Origin: Promicromonospora iranensis
Lineage (GTDB): Bacteria; Actinomycetota; Actinomycetes; Actinomycetales; Cellulomonadaceae
Assembly (NCBI RefSeq): GCF_028994775.1
Contig: NZ_JAJQMN010000002.1
Coordinates: 62,001 to 126,000, forward strand
Length of the DNA stretch: 64,000 bases
Direction: 5' to 3'
Part shown: one piece after another, positions 17,105-25,305 of the stretch
Position numbering within the stretch: the stretch's first letter is position 1
Layout of the letters: every line of letters begins with the position of its first letter
Notes under the pieces: generated by a model
Database searches by the model: none
What the model was told of the DNA's origin: nothing
The model's input: only the letters and a program-made list of their open reading frames with translations
Program-made: the position numbers and the translations under genes

Positions 17105-17116
17105 TGAACCGTTTCA
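17105..17116. promoter_or_regulatory. TGAAnCGnTTCA operator-like site before uxaA
   Basis: TGAACCGTTTCA is a 10-of-12 palindrome 18 bp upstream of the uxaA start. A TACGAT -10-like box on the minus strand touches it (17116-17121). The same pattern occurs before the rhamnose operon (62555) and as a half site at 28431, suggesting a shared regulator. Confidence 0.5.
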
Positions 17117-17130
17117 TCGTAACGGGAGCC

Positions 17131-17208
17131 ACCCCCAACAGTTGAGTGCGGGGTATTTGTTGCCTGGACGGTCCCAGATCAACAAATACCCCGCACTCAA
17201 CGAAGGGG
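17131..17208. terminator. Strong hairpin between the sugar-binding protein gene and uxaA
   Basis: Arms 17141-17162 and 17180-17201 are perfectly complementary over 22 bp (left arm begins GTTGAGTGCGGGG). An outer ACCCC/GGGGT pair and an inner CTGG/CCAG pair extend the stem. It follows the solute-binding protein stop on the minus strand and should end the importer transcript before uxaA. Confidence 0.65.
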
Positions 17209-18564
17209 TCAGTCGGCTATGGCCGCGTTGACCTCTTCGATGAGCTGCGTGGCCGCCTCGTCCGGGGTGATGCGCTCGAAGAGCACCTCGGTGTTGACGC
17301 GCTCCATGATGTCCGCGAGCTCGGCGGAACCGTGCGGCGGCACCGGCGGGGTGTCGACGATCTCGTCCTCGATGTCCGCCATGAAGTCGGCGACCTTCTG
17401 GTCGGTGGGCGACAGGTCACCGAGGATCGACTCCCGCACCTCCGTGTTCGCCGGCAGGCCACGGTCGGTCAGCATGATCTTCGCCGCCTCCTCGGAGTTC
17501 AGGAGGAAGTCGACGAACTTCGCCGAGGACTCCGGGTACTCGGTGTCCGCGGAGATCGAGTAGAACATCGCCGGCTTGTAGTACATGCCGGTGCGCTCGC
17601 CCTCGGACTCGCCGGGCAGCCGGAGCAGCTCGAGCTCGTGGCCGGACGAGTCGGTCAGCGCACCCAGCTGGTTGGTCCACCAGACACCCATGGCGCCCTG
17701 GTTGGTGCCGAGCAGACCACCCTCGGGCCCAGCCGCCTGGTACTCGACGGTGCGGGCGGCGTCGGGCTGCCCGCCGCCTTCCATCAGGTCCAGCGAGACC
17801 TGGAAGAAGTCGGCGACGGTCTCCTCCGAGACACCGAGCTCGCCCTCCGGGGTGAACAGCGTCTCGCCGCGCTGGCGCGCCATCACGTTGAGGCCGGCCT
17901 CGTTGAAGCCGTAGTCCTGCGTGCCCCAGACGCCGTCACCCGCACCCTCGGAGATCGCGTTCGCCGTGGTGACGTAGTCCTCCCAGGTCCAGGTGGTGTC
18001 GTCCGGCAGCTCCACATCGGCGTCGGCGAAGATCTCCGGGTCGGCGACGAGCGCGTAGGCGTTGATGCCGGTCGGGATGCCGTACTGCGCACCCTCGATC
18101 TGGCCGCCGGCCAGGACGCCCTCGTCGATCTTCGAGGTGTCGATGTCCAGCGAGGCCAGGTCCGCAAGGACGTTCTTGGTGGAGTAGTCGGAGATGTAGC
18201 GCTCCTCCTGCGTGATGACGTCCGGGGTGTCACCGGCGGCCACCGAGGTGGCGAGCTTGTCCCAGTAGCCGTCCCAGTCGGTGAAGTCGGGAACCACCGT
18301 GATGTCGGGGTTCTCGGCCTCGAACGCGTCGATGATCTGCTGCGTGGACTCGTGGCGGCTGTCGGAGCCCCACCACGAGAAGCGGATCTCGCAGGGGCAC
18401 TCCTCGGCGGCGGCCACCGGCTCGTCGTCGCCGCCCCCACCGCCGATGCCCGAGTCGCCGCCCCCGCACGCTGCGAGGGTCAGCGCCATGGCCGCGATGC
18501 CCGCGGCCGAGGCGGCGAGGCGCTTGCCGCGCCTCGTTCGTAGTCCGTTACCGGTGGTGCTCAT
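17209..18564 (-). CDS. Sugar ABC transporter solute-binding lipoprotein
   Basis: The 451-residue protein has a lipoprotein signal: basic N-terminus, hydrophobic core and lipobox LAAC at about residue 33, followed by a Gly/Asp-rich linker. The mature part is a family 1 sugar-binding protein (ADGTPDVITQEE-like region TPDVITQEERYISDY, TWTWEDYVTTANAI, SSAKFVDFLLNSEEAAKI). It delivers a sugar or oligosaccharide to the two permeases encoded upstream in the same operon. An ATPase gene is absent, so a shared MsmK-type ATPase is likely. Operators for the adjacent LacI-DUF6807 regulator and the nearby pectate lyase suggest a pectin-derived oligosaccharide as ligand. That assignment is inference. Confidence 0.9.
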   Translation of the reverse strand: MSTTGNGLRTRRGKRLAASAAGIAAMALTLAACGGGDSGIGGGGGDDEPVAAAEECPCEIRFSWWGSDSRHESTQQIIDAFEAENPDITVVPDFTDWDGYWDKLATSVAAGDTPDVITQEERYISDYSTKNVLADLASLDIDTSKIDEGVLAGGQIEGAQYGIPTGINAYALVADPEIFADADVELPDDTTWTWEDYVTTANAISEGAGDGVWGTQDYGFNEAGLNVMARQRGETLFTPEGELGVSEETVADFFQVSLDLMEGGGQPDAARTVEYQAAGPEGGLLGTNQGAMGVWWTNQLGALTDSSGHELELLRLPGESEGERTGMYYKPAMFYSISADTEYPESSAKFVDFLLNSEEAAKIMLTDRGLPANTEVRESILGDLSPTDQKVADFMADIEDEIVDTPPVPPHGSAELADIMERVNTEVLFERITPDEAATQLIEEVNAAIAD

Positions 18565-18613
18565 GTCATTCTCCTTCGGTGTCGTTGACGTCGTTGTCGC
18601 AGCGCGGGCGGAA

Positions 18614-19567
18614 CTACTTGATTCCGGTGGTCGCGATGCCCTTGACCAGGTACTTCTGTCCGAAAAGGAAGGCGATGAAGACGGGTATCAGCGACACGAT
18701 CGACATCGCGAAGAGCGACCCCCACGAGCTGTTGCCCGTGGAGTCGACGAAGGTGCGCAGGGCGATCGGCACCGTGTACATCTCGGGCCGGGTCAGGAAG
18801 ATCAGCTGGCTGAAGAAGTCGTTCCAGGTCCAGATGAACGTGAAGATCGCCGTGGTGGCGAGAGCCGGCATCGACAGCGGCAGCATGAGCTGCAGGTAGA
18901 TGCGCAGGTGGTTGGCGCCGTCCAGCGTTGCCGCCTCGTCCAGCTCGCGCGGGATCCCGCGGAAGAACTGGACCATCAGGAAGATGAAGAACGCGTCGGT
19001 GGCCAACAGCTTGGGCACGATCAGCGGCAGGAACGTGTTGATCCACTCGAGCTGGGAGAACAGCACGTACTGCGGAACGATGACGACGTGGATCGGCAGC
19101 ATGATCGACATGAGCATGACCGCGAACCACAGCCGCTTGCCCTTGAACTCCAGCCGCGCGAACGCGTAGGCCGCCAGCGAGCACGAGAGCAGGTTCCCGA
19201 GCACCGACCCGAGCACGATGATCGCCGAGTTGATCAGGTAGTGGCTGAACGGGTGCAGCAGCGCGTTCCACCCGTCCGTGTAGTTGGACAGGTCGATGTC
19301 GGTGGGGATCAGCCCGGGCTCGCGGAAGATCAGCGCGTTCGGCTTGAACGAGCTGGCCACCATCCAGAGCAGCGGGTACAGCATCACGAAGCCGAAGGCG
19401 ATCAGGCCCGCGTGCTTGAGGACGCTGCCCACCTTGGCTCGCACCTGCCGGCCGCGAGGCCTGGCGGTCGGACGACGGTCCTCGGTACCGGGAGGCACGT
19501 CGCTGTCGGACGGCGGCAGCGCTGCCGTCGTCGTCACGGTCTGTGTGGACGTCGTGGCGTCAGTCAT
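18614..19567 (-). CDS. Sugar ABC transporter permease (MalG type)
   Basis: The 317-residue inner-membrane permease has a long polar N-terminal tail (about 45 residues) followed by six predicted membrane helices. The cytoplasmic EAA loop is EAATLDGANHLRIYLQLMLP, where the ATPase docks. It begins 8 bp inside the end of the MalF-type permease gene, indicating coupled translation. Together with the partner permease and the solute-binding protein it forms one importer. Confidence 0.92.
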   Translation of the reverse strand: MTDATTSTQTVTTTAALPPSDSDVPPGTEDRRPTARPRGRQVRAKVGSVLKHAGLIAFGFVMLYPLLWMVASSFKPNALIFREPGLIPTDIDLSNYTDGWNALLHPFSHYLINSAIIVLGSVLGNLLSCSLAAYAFARLEFKGKRLWFAVMLMSIMLPIHVVIVPQYVLFSQLEWINTFLPLIVPKLLATDAFFIFLMVQFFRGIPRELDEAATLDGANHLRIYLQLMLPLSMPALATTAIFTFIWTWNDFFSQLIFLTRPEMYTVPIALRTFVDSTGNSSWGSLFAMSIVSLIPVFIAFLFGQKYLVKGIATTGIK

Positions 19568-20483
19568 CGTAGAAGACCCAGTACTTGGAGGCGAGGAAGT
19601 TGACTACCGTCATGCCGCCGATGATCAGCAGCAGGAACCAGGCCATCGCCGACGCGTAACCCATGTCGAGCGAGCCGAACCCCTTGAGGTAGAGGTAGAG
19701 CGTGTAGAGCAGGGTGGAGTCGGACGGGCCACCGTTACCGCCGCTCACCACGAACGCCCTGGTGAAGGACTGGAAGGCCTCGATGAGCTGCAGCACGAGG
19801 TTGAAGAAGATGATCGGCGTCAGCAGGGGCAGCGTGACCGACCGGAACTGGCGGAATTTGCTCGCGCCGTCGATCGAGGCCGCCTCGTAGTACATCTGCG
19901 GGATCTGCCGCAGGCCCGCCAGGAAGATCACCATGGGGGCGCCGAACGTCCAGACGTTGAGCGCCATGAGCGTGCCGAGCGCGTAGTCCGGGTGCGACAC
20001 CCAGCCCTGGCCCTGCACCCCGAAGAGCGCCAGCACCTGGTTGACCAGGCCGTCCGCGCCGAAGATCTGGCGCCACAGGATCGCGATGGCCACCGACCCG
20101 CCGAGCAGGGAGGGCAGGTAGTACACGGAGCGGTACAGGGCGAGCCCGCGCATGCCCTTGTCGAGCAGCAGGGCCAGGCCCAGTGCCGCGGCGAGCTGCA
20201 GCGGCACCGACACGAACACGTACGTGAACGTGACGCCGATGGAGTTGACGAACCGCGGGTCGTCGAACATCCGCGTGTAGTTCTCGAAGCCGACCCACTC
20301 GGGCGCCGAGAGCAGGTCGTAGTCCGTGAAGGACAGGTACAGGGACGCGCCCATGGGTCCGGCCGTGATGAGCGCCAGGCCCACGAACCAGGGCGCGAGG
20401 AAGAAGAGCGCCCAGCGACCGTCACCCTTCCTGCGTGGGCTGACGCTCCGCTTGCTGCGGGAGAGCTCCTGGATCACTGACAT
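19560..20483 (-). CDS. Sugar ABC transporter permease (MalF type)
   Basis: ATG 20483 with GGTGAGG upstream gives 307 residues. An in-frame upstream extension runs back through the operator region and is unlikely to be translated. There are six predicted membrane helices and the EAA motif EAASIDGASKFRQFRSVTLP. It is the first gene of the importer operon and diverges from the LacI-DUF6807 gene across a region with three GAAACCGG operators. Confidence 0.92.
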   Translation of the reverse strand: MSVIQELSRSKRSVSPRRKGDGRWALFFLAPWFVGLALITAGPMGASLYLSFTDYDLLSAPEWVGFENYTRMFDDPRFVNSIGVTFTYVFVSVPLQLAAALGLALLLDKGMRGLALYRSVYYLPSLLGGSVAIAILWRQIFGADGLVNQVLALFGVQGQGWVSHPDYALGTLMALNVWTFGAPMVIFLAGLRQIPQMYYEAASIDGASKFRQFRSVTLPLLTPIIFFNLVLQLIEAFQSFTRAFVVSGGNGGPSDSTLLYTLYLYLKGFGSLDMGYASAMAWFLLLIIGGMTVVNFLASKYWVFYDD

Positions 20484-20596
20484 GTCCTCACCCCCGTGGT
20501 GGCGGGTGGTGGCTCGGACCGCCAGGGTCCGGGCTCGTGGTTCAGGCGGCGCATCGGTTTGTCCTCCCGGATCGTCGTCGATCCCCGGCCCCATCG

Positions 20597-20682
20597 GTGA
20601 GAAACCGGTCTCTGGTGGAGGAACGTACCACACGAGGAACCGGTTTCCCATGGTGTACCGTCACATCGGGAAACCGGTAGCA
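20597..20682. promoter_or_regulatory. Three LacI-type operators between importer and regulator genes
   Basis: Three related sites lie here: GAGAAACCGGTCTC (20599-20612), GGAACCGGTTTCCC (20636-20649) and GGGAAACCGGTAGC (20668-20681). All share the centre ACCGG of GGGAAACCGGTTTCTC. They lie between the divergent importer (20483) and regulator (20755) starts. The best copy is at 25252 before the pectate lyase. The adjacent LacI-DUF6807 protein is the natural candidate binder. Confidence 0.7.
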
Positions 20683-20754
20683 GGGGTGCCACGCCGACGA
20701 AGTCGCCGGACGCCCCGCACATCCGGTCGGACGAAGGTGACGGACGGAGAGCAG

Positions 20755-22815
20755 ATGGTCAGCGGCAGCGCACGGGAGACCGGTCAGCGTGCAGGTCAGC
20801 GCCGTGTCACGGCCACGATCGGGGATGTCGCGACGGCGGCCGGCGTGTCACGGGCGACCGTCTCGCGCGTGATGAACGGGCGGAGCACCGTCGACGCGGC
20901 CATCGCGGAACGCGTGCGCGAAGCCGCGGCAGGGCTGAGCTACCGGCCCAGCAACGCCGCGCGGAGCCTCGCCCTCGGTCGCACCCAGACCGTCGCCCTC
21001 GTGGTACCTGACCTGGGCAATCCCGTGTTCCAGCAGATCCTGCGCGGGGTCATGGACGGCGCGGCGGAGGACGGCTACCGCGTGCTCGTCGCGGACACGG
21101 TGGAGGACGACCAGCAGGAGGGCGCCATCGCGCTCGAGGCTCGCATGCGCTGCGACGCCCTGGTGCTGGTGTCACCACGCATCGGGGACGCGGAGCTGAG
21201 CGCGCTCATCGCCGATGTCGAGCCGGTGGTCCTGGTCAACCGGGAGACCGGCGGGGCGGCCCCCAGCCTGGTCGTGGACTACGAGGACGCCGCCCTCCAG
21301 GTGGTCCAGCACCTCGTGTCGCTCGGCCACCGCCGCATCGTCTACCTGGGTGGCCCGGTACGCAGCGCCTCCGACGAGCTGCGCCGGGCCGGCCTCGCCC
21401 GTGCCCAGAAGCTGCACGCCGACCTCGAGATCCTCGACCTGCCCGCCGGGCCGGACATCCAGGCGGGCCACCTCGCCGCGCCCGCCGTCCTGGCGACCCG
21501 GGCCACCGCAGCGGTGGCCTTCAACGACCTTGTCGCGTTCGGCCTGCTCGCAGGCCTGAACGAGGCCGGAGTAGCCGTGCCCGCCGACATCTCGGTCGCC
21601 GGCTTCGACGACATCGAACTGTCCCGCTACGCCACACCCGCGCTGACGACGGTCGCGGTGCCGCAGGCCGAGCTCGGCCGCCACGCCTGGAGGGAGCTGC
21701 ACGCCGTGATCGACGACGATGCCCACCCCGCAAGCTCTGCCCGATTCACGCCCAGCCTGGAGGTGCGCGGCAGTACCGGGCCCGTACGACAGGGGCCGGA
21801 ACGCGTGCACATCACGGACGACGACGTCGCCCCCGTGCGACGGGAGGAGATCCCCACCGTGCCGCCCACGGCCGCCCCCGCCTGGTCGGTACCCGCGGAT
21901 CCCGATACCGACGCCGTGATGCTGACCTGCGGCGACGGACTGGAGCTGGTACGGCGGGACGCCGGCGGCCGCATGCCGAAGGTGCACGCCCGGCGCCCCT
22001 ACCTGCATCCGGTGCACACCCTGGCCGGCGTGCCGCTCACCGACGTGAGCCCGGTCGACCACCGGCACCACTACGGCGTCGGTATCGCGGTGCCCGACGT
22101 GAACGGCACCAGCCACTGGGGCGGCCGCACCTTCATCGAGGACGTCGGCCCCACGCTGCTGAAGAACCACGGCCGGCAGACGTCGGAGGGCATCCGGGTC
22201 GACGCCGCTCCCGACTCACGACCGGTCGGCGCCGGTGCCGAGGCCGGCGAGGTGCTGGTGGAGGACGTGCTGTGGTCCGACGAGCACGGCGAACCGCAGC
22301 TGCGGGAGGAGCGACGCATCACGGCGCGCCTGCTCCCCCAGGCTCCCGGATCCGCCGCGGCGCCCGGCTGGGTGCTCGACTGGCGTTCCACGCTGCACGC
22401 CGACCACGGCCCGCTGGAGATCCGGTCGCCCGCGACCAACGGCAGGCCGGGCGCCGGCTACGGCGGCCTGTTCTGGCGGCTGCCGATCGCCGAGAGCACG
22501 TCCGTCCTGTCCGCGGCGGGCACGGGCGAGAACCGTGCGCACGGCAGCTCGTCGCCGTGGGTCGCGTTCGTGCAGCGCCAGGGTGGCCGGTCCACGACCC
22601 TGCTGCTGGTGCAGCCGGGTCAGGTCAGGCCGTGGTTCCTGCGCTCCGCGGAGTACCCCGGCGCGTGCCCCGCGCTCGCCTGGGACGCGCCGCTGCTCGT
22701 CCCGGCGGGCGGTTCCGTGCAGCTCGACCTCGTCGCGGTGCTGCTCGACACCGAGCTCACGAGCGCGGCCGCCGCAGCACTGGCCGCCGACCTGACTGAC
22801 GGCGGCCAGCGGTGA
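20755..22815 (+). CDS. LacI regulator fused to a DUF6807 domain
   Basis: ATG 20755 with GGAGAG upstream gives 686 residues. Residues 1-345 form a full LacI repressor, with the helix-turn-helix at about 21-45 (TIGDVATAAGVSRATVSRVM) and the sugar-binding domain ending at DISVAGFDDIELS. After a linker, residues 370-680 match DUF6807 (PmoA-like) proteins, with HARRPYLHPVHTLAGVPLTD, DHRHHYGVGIAVPDVNG and SPWVAFVQRQGG. DUF6807 proteins accompany sugar oxidoreductases and their activity is unclear. The fusion implies the domain acts on or senses the inducer. The next gene overlaps by GTGA, so regulator and oxidoreductase are co-translated. Confidence 0.88.
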   Translation: MVSGSARETGQRAGQRRVTATIGDVATAAGVSRATVSRVMNGRSTVDAAIAERVREAAAGLSYRPSNAARSLALGRTQTVALVVPDLGNPVFQQILRGVMDGAAEDGYRVLVADTVEDDQQEGAIALEARMRCDALVLVSPRIGDAELSALIADVEPVVLVNRETGGAAPSLVVDYEDAALQVVQHLVSLGHRRIVYLGGPVRSASDELRRAGLARAQKLHADLEILDLPAGPDIQAGHLAAPAVLATRATAAVAFNDLVAFGLLAGLNEAGVAVPADISVAGFDDIELSRYATPALTTVAVPQAELGRHAWRELHAVIDDDAHPASSARFTPSLEVRGSTGPVRQGPERVHITDDDVAPVRREEIPTVPPTAAPAWSVPADPDTDAVMLTCGDGLELVRRDAGGRMPKVHARRPYLHPVHTLAGVPLTDVSPVDHRHHYGVGIAVPDVNGTSHWGGRTFIEDVGPTLLKNHGRQTSEGIRVDAAPDSRPVGAGAEAGEVLVEDVLWSDEHGEPQLREERRITARLLPQAPGSAAAPGWVLDWRSTLHADHGPLEIRSPATNGRPGAGYGGLFWRLPIAESTSVLSAAGTGENRAHGSSSPWVAFVQRQGGRSTTLLLVQPGQVRPWFLRSAEYPGACPALAWDAPLLVPAGGSVQLDLVAVLLDTELTSAAAAALAADLTDGGQR

Positions 22816-23972
22816 GCCTGCCGAAGGTCGCGGTGGTGGGCATCCACGGCCACGGCGGCTCACACCTGCGGACGGTCGCGGAGCTCGAGAACAGAGGGCT
22901 GGCGCGGCTGAGCGCCGTCGTCGACCCGCGGGAGCCGGACGACGCCCCGGCGTCATGGTTCGCGAGCCTGGGTGACCTGCTGTCGGCGGGTGCCGACGCG
23001 CTGCCCGACGTCGTGGTGCTCTCCACGCCCATCCACACGCACCTGCCGCTCGCCCGTGCCGCGACGGAGGCGGGCATCGACGTGCTGCTCGAGAAGCCCA
23101 CCACCGCCTCGCTCGCCGAGCACGCAGAACTGGTGGCCGTCACCGAGCGGACCGGACGGCTGTGCCAGGTCGGGTTCCAGACCTTCGGGTCGCACGCGCT
23201 GCCCGCCGTCGTCGACCTGATCGCGCGCGGCGAGGTGGGCCAGGTGACCGGGATCGGCGCGATCGGGACGTGGGTCCGGACCGCCGCGTACTGGGCGCGC
23301 TCTCCGTGGGCGGGGCGACGGCGCATGGGCGACCGCGCGGTGGTCGACGGCGTGGTGACGAACCCCCTGGCACACGCCGTGGCGACCGCGCTGTGGGTCG
23401 GCGGCGCCCGGAGCAGCACGGACCTCGCCTACGTGAACACGGACCTGTGGCGGGCCAACCCGATCGAGGCCGACGACACCTCGTCGCTGCGGGCCGTCGG
23501 CACCGACGGGACACGTTACGGGTTCGGGCTCACGCTGTGCGCCGCGGAGCGCACCCCGGCGCGGGTGGTCGTGCAGGGGACCGCCGGCGAGATCGAGCTC
23601 GAGTACGAGCACGACGTCGTGCGCCTGCGCACCGGACGCGTCGTCGCCGAGAAGCAGTACGGACGGACCGGGCTGCTGGAGAACCTGCTCCGAGCGCGCA
23701 CCGGGGAACGGCTCCTGTGCGACGTCCGGGACACCGGCGCGTTCATGCAGGTGCTCGAAGCGGTGCGCACCGCTCCCGACCCCGCACCGATCGGGGACAC
23801 GTTCGTGGACTGGATGGACGGCATCGCCGCGGTTCCCGGCGGCAGCCAGGGCAACCCCGAGGGCGACACCCGGCACCCGGTGGTGCACGACGTCGCCGAG
23901 TGGTGCGAGCGGGCCGCGCGTGAGCAGCGCACGTTCACGGAGCTGGGCGCTCCGTGGACGGTCGGGAGCTGA
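22812..23972 (+). CDS. Gfo/Idh/MocA family oxidoreductase
   Basis: The 386-residue protein starts at GTG 22812 inside the stop of the LacI-DUF6807 gene. The N-terminal Rossmann motif VVGIHGHGGSH begins at about residue 9, and LLEKPTTAS at about 93 is the family EKP motif with the catalytic-region lysine. The C-terminal half is the usual alpha/beta sheet domain (VVQGTAGEIELEYEHD). Such enzymes oxidise or reduce a sugar or inositol hydroxyl with NAD(P). Coupling to a DUF6807 domain suggests that both act on one compound; the substrate is unknown. Confidence 0.88.
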   Translation: MSLPKVAVVGIHGHGGSHLRTVAELENRGLARLSAVVDPREPDDAPASWFASLGDLLSAGADALPDVVVLSTPIHTHLPLARAATEAGIDVLLEKPTTASLAEHAELVAVTERTGRLCQVGFQTFGSHALPAVVDLIARGEVGQVTGIGAIGTWVRTAAYWARSPWAGRRRMGDRAVVDGVVTNPLAHAVATALWVGGARSSTDLAYVNTDLWRANPIEADDTSSLRAVGTDGTRYGFGLTLCAAERTPARVVVQGTAGEIELEYEHDVVRLRTGRVVAEKQYGRTGLLENLLRARTGERLLCDVRDTGAFMQVLEAVRTAPDPAPIGDTFVDWMDGIAAVPGGSQGNPEGDTRHPVVHDVAEWCERAAREQRTFTELGAPWTVGS

Positions 23973-23999
23973 CGCGCCCGACCGTGGGAGGGTGCTCGC

Positions 24000-25163
24000 G
24001 TGTTTTCCGTCCTGACTGCCATCGCCTCCATGGGCTGCATCGTCGCGCTCGGCTGGGTGATCCAGCGGCGCGGCCTGCTCAGCGGCCACCGGATCTCCCG
24101 CGGCGGCGGACCGGACGCTCCGCGCGGTGAGGTGGGGGCGCGCGCGGTCCTCGCCACGCTGTCGTTCACGATCTGCGCCCCGGCGCTGATGTTCAGCACG
24201 CTCGCGGGCACCGACCTCGCGCACGTCGTGTCGCGCGGCGCGGCGGTCACCTGGGCCACCACCGCCGCGCTCGCCCTGCTCACCGCGGCGGTGGCACGCT
24301 GGGTGCTGCGGCTTCCGGCCGGTCCGGCCGCCGTGACGACGCTCGCCGCCGTCTACGTCAACGGCGGCAACATCGGGATCCCGCTGGCCGTCTACCTGTT
24401 CGACGACGCGCTCGCCGTGGTGCCGACCCTGCTCTTCCAGCTGCTCGTGCTCGCGCCCCTGACGCTTGCCGTGCTCGACCGTTCCGGTGCCGCGGCCGGG
24501 AGTGCGTCCGGGGGTGCGGCCGGGGCGCCTCGGACCGCTGCTCGGTCGGGCTGGTCGTCGGTGGTCCGCGTCCTGCTCGCGGCCGTCCGGAACCCGATCA
24601 CGGTCGGCACGCTCGCGGGCCTGCTGGTCGCCCTGGTGAGCGAGCTGACCGGCGCACGGCTGCCCGACGTCGCCCTGATCCCCTTCGACCTGATCGGCAC
24701 CGCCGCTCCGCCGCTCGGCCTGCTGACGTTCGGGATGACCCTCGCCGTCCCGATGCCCGCGCTCACCCCGCCGGCGGCGGACACCGAGTCACAGCAGGAC
24801 TCCGGTGTTTCGCCGGCATCGGGGCCGGAGCAGGCTCCGGCATCCGTTCCGGGGTCGAACGCGGCGTCGACTCCCTGGTGGACGGGCCGCGACCAGGTGC
24901 TGGTGCGGGCGGTCGTCGCGCTCGCCGTCCTGGTGCGCAACGTGCTGCACCCCCTGGCGGCGTGGGGCGTCGGTACCGCCGTCGGCCTCGACCCGGCCGC
25001 CCTCGCGCTCGTCGTCACGATGGCCGCCCTGCCCACGGCCGTGAACGTCACCACGTACGCGACCCGGTACGGCGTGTTCGACGGTGTGGCCGCGCGTGCG
25101 ACGGTCTGGACGACGGCGCTCTGCGTCCCCGTCCTGGTCGCCGTCGGCGCGCTCATGGGCTGA
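24000..25163 (+). CDS. AEC family transporter (auxin efflux carrier fold)
   Basis: GTG 24000, with GGGAGGG upstream, begins a 387-residue membrane protein with about ten hydrophobic segments and the AEC pattern NGGNIGIPLAVYLF near residue 121. It also has two low-complexity loops, one Ala/Gly/Ser-rich at about 160-180 and one of about 40 residues (PAADTESQQDSGVSP onward) that interrupts the second half. Family members export or import organic anions such as malate; the substrate here is not deducible. It follows the oxidoreductase by 27 bp and could belong to the same transcript. Confidence 0.82.
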   Translation: MFSVLTAIASMGCIVALGWVIQRRGLLSGHRISRGGGPDAPRGEVGARAVLATLSFTICAPALMFSTLAGTDLAHVVSRGAAVTWATTAALALLTAAVARWVLRLPAGPAAVTTLAAVYVNGGNIGIPLAVYLFDDALAVVPTLLFQLLVLAPLTLAVLDRSGAAAGSASGGAAGAPRTAARSGWSSVVRVLLAAVRNPITVGTLAGLLVALVSELTGARLPDVALIPFDLIGTAAPPLGLLTFGMTLAVPMPALTPPAADTESQQDSGVSPASGPEQAPASVPGSNAASTPWWTGRDQVLVRAVVALAVLVRNVLHPLAAWGVGTAVGLDPAALALVVTMAALPTAVNVTTYATRYGVFDGVAARATVWTTALCVPVLVAVGALMG

Positions 25164-25251
25164 CGGCGGACGGCGCGAGCTCCTGCCCAGGTGAAGCTCG
25201 AGGTCCGCCGCACACGGGTCTTGTGGTGGAGCAGGCTGACTGGCATCGTGT

Positions 25252-25267
25252 GAGAAACCGGTTTCCC
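25252..25267. promoter_or_regulatory. Near-perfect LacI operator before pectate lyase
   Basis: GAGAAACCGGTTTCCC is the most symmetrical copy of the operator also present three times at 20597-20682. It lies 38 bp upstream of the pectate lyase start. This links the lyase to the LacI-DUF6807 regulator. Confidence 0.7.
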
Positions 25268-25305
25268 ATCGTCGGGACGACCGGTGTCATGGACGAAGGA
25301 GTCAC

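Noticed and set aside
20326-20754. Longer start for the LacI-DUF6807 protein
   Set aside because: The extension covers the divergent promoter and operators and lacks a domain; ATG 20755 is followed by the helix-turn-helix at normal distance.
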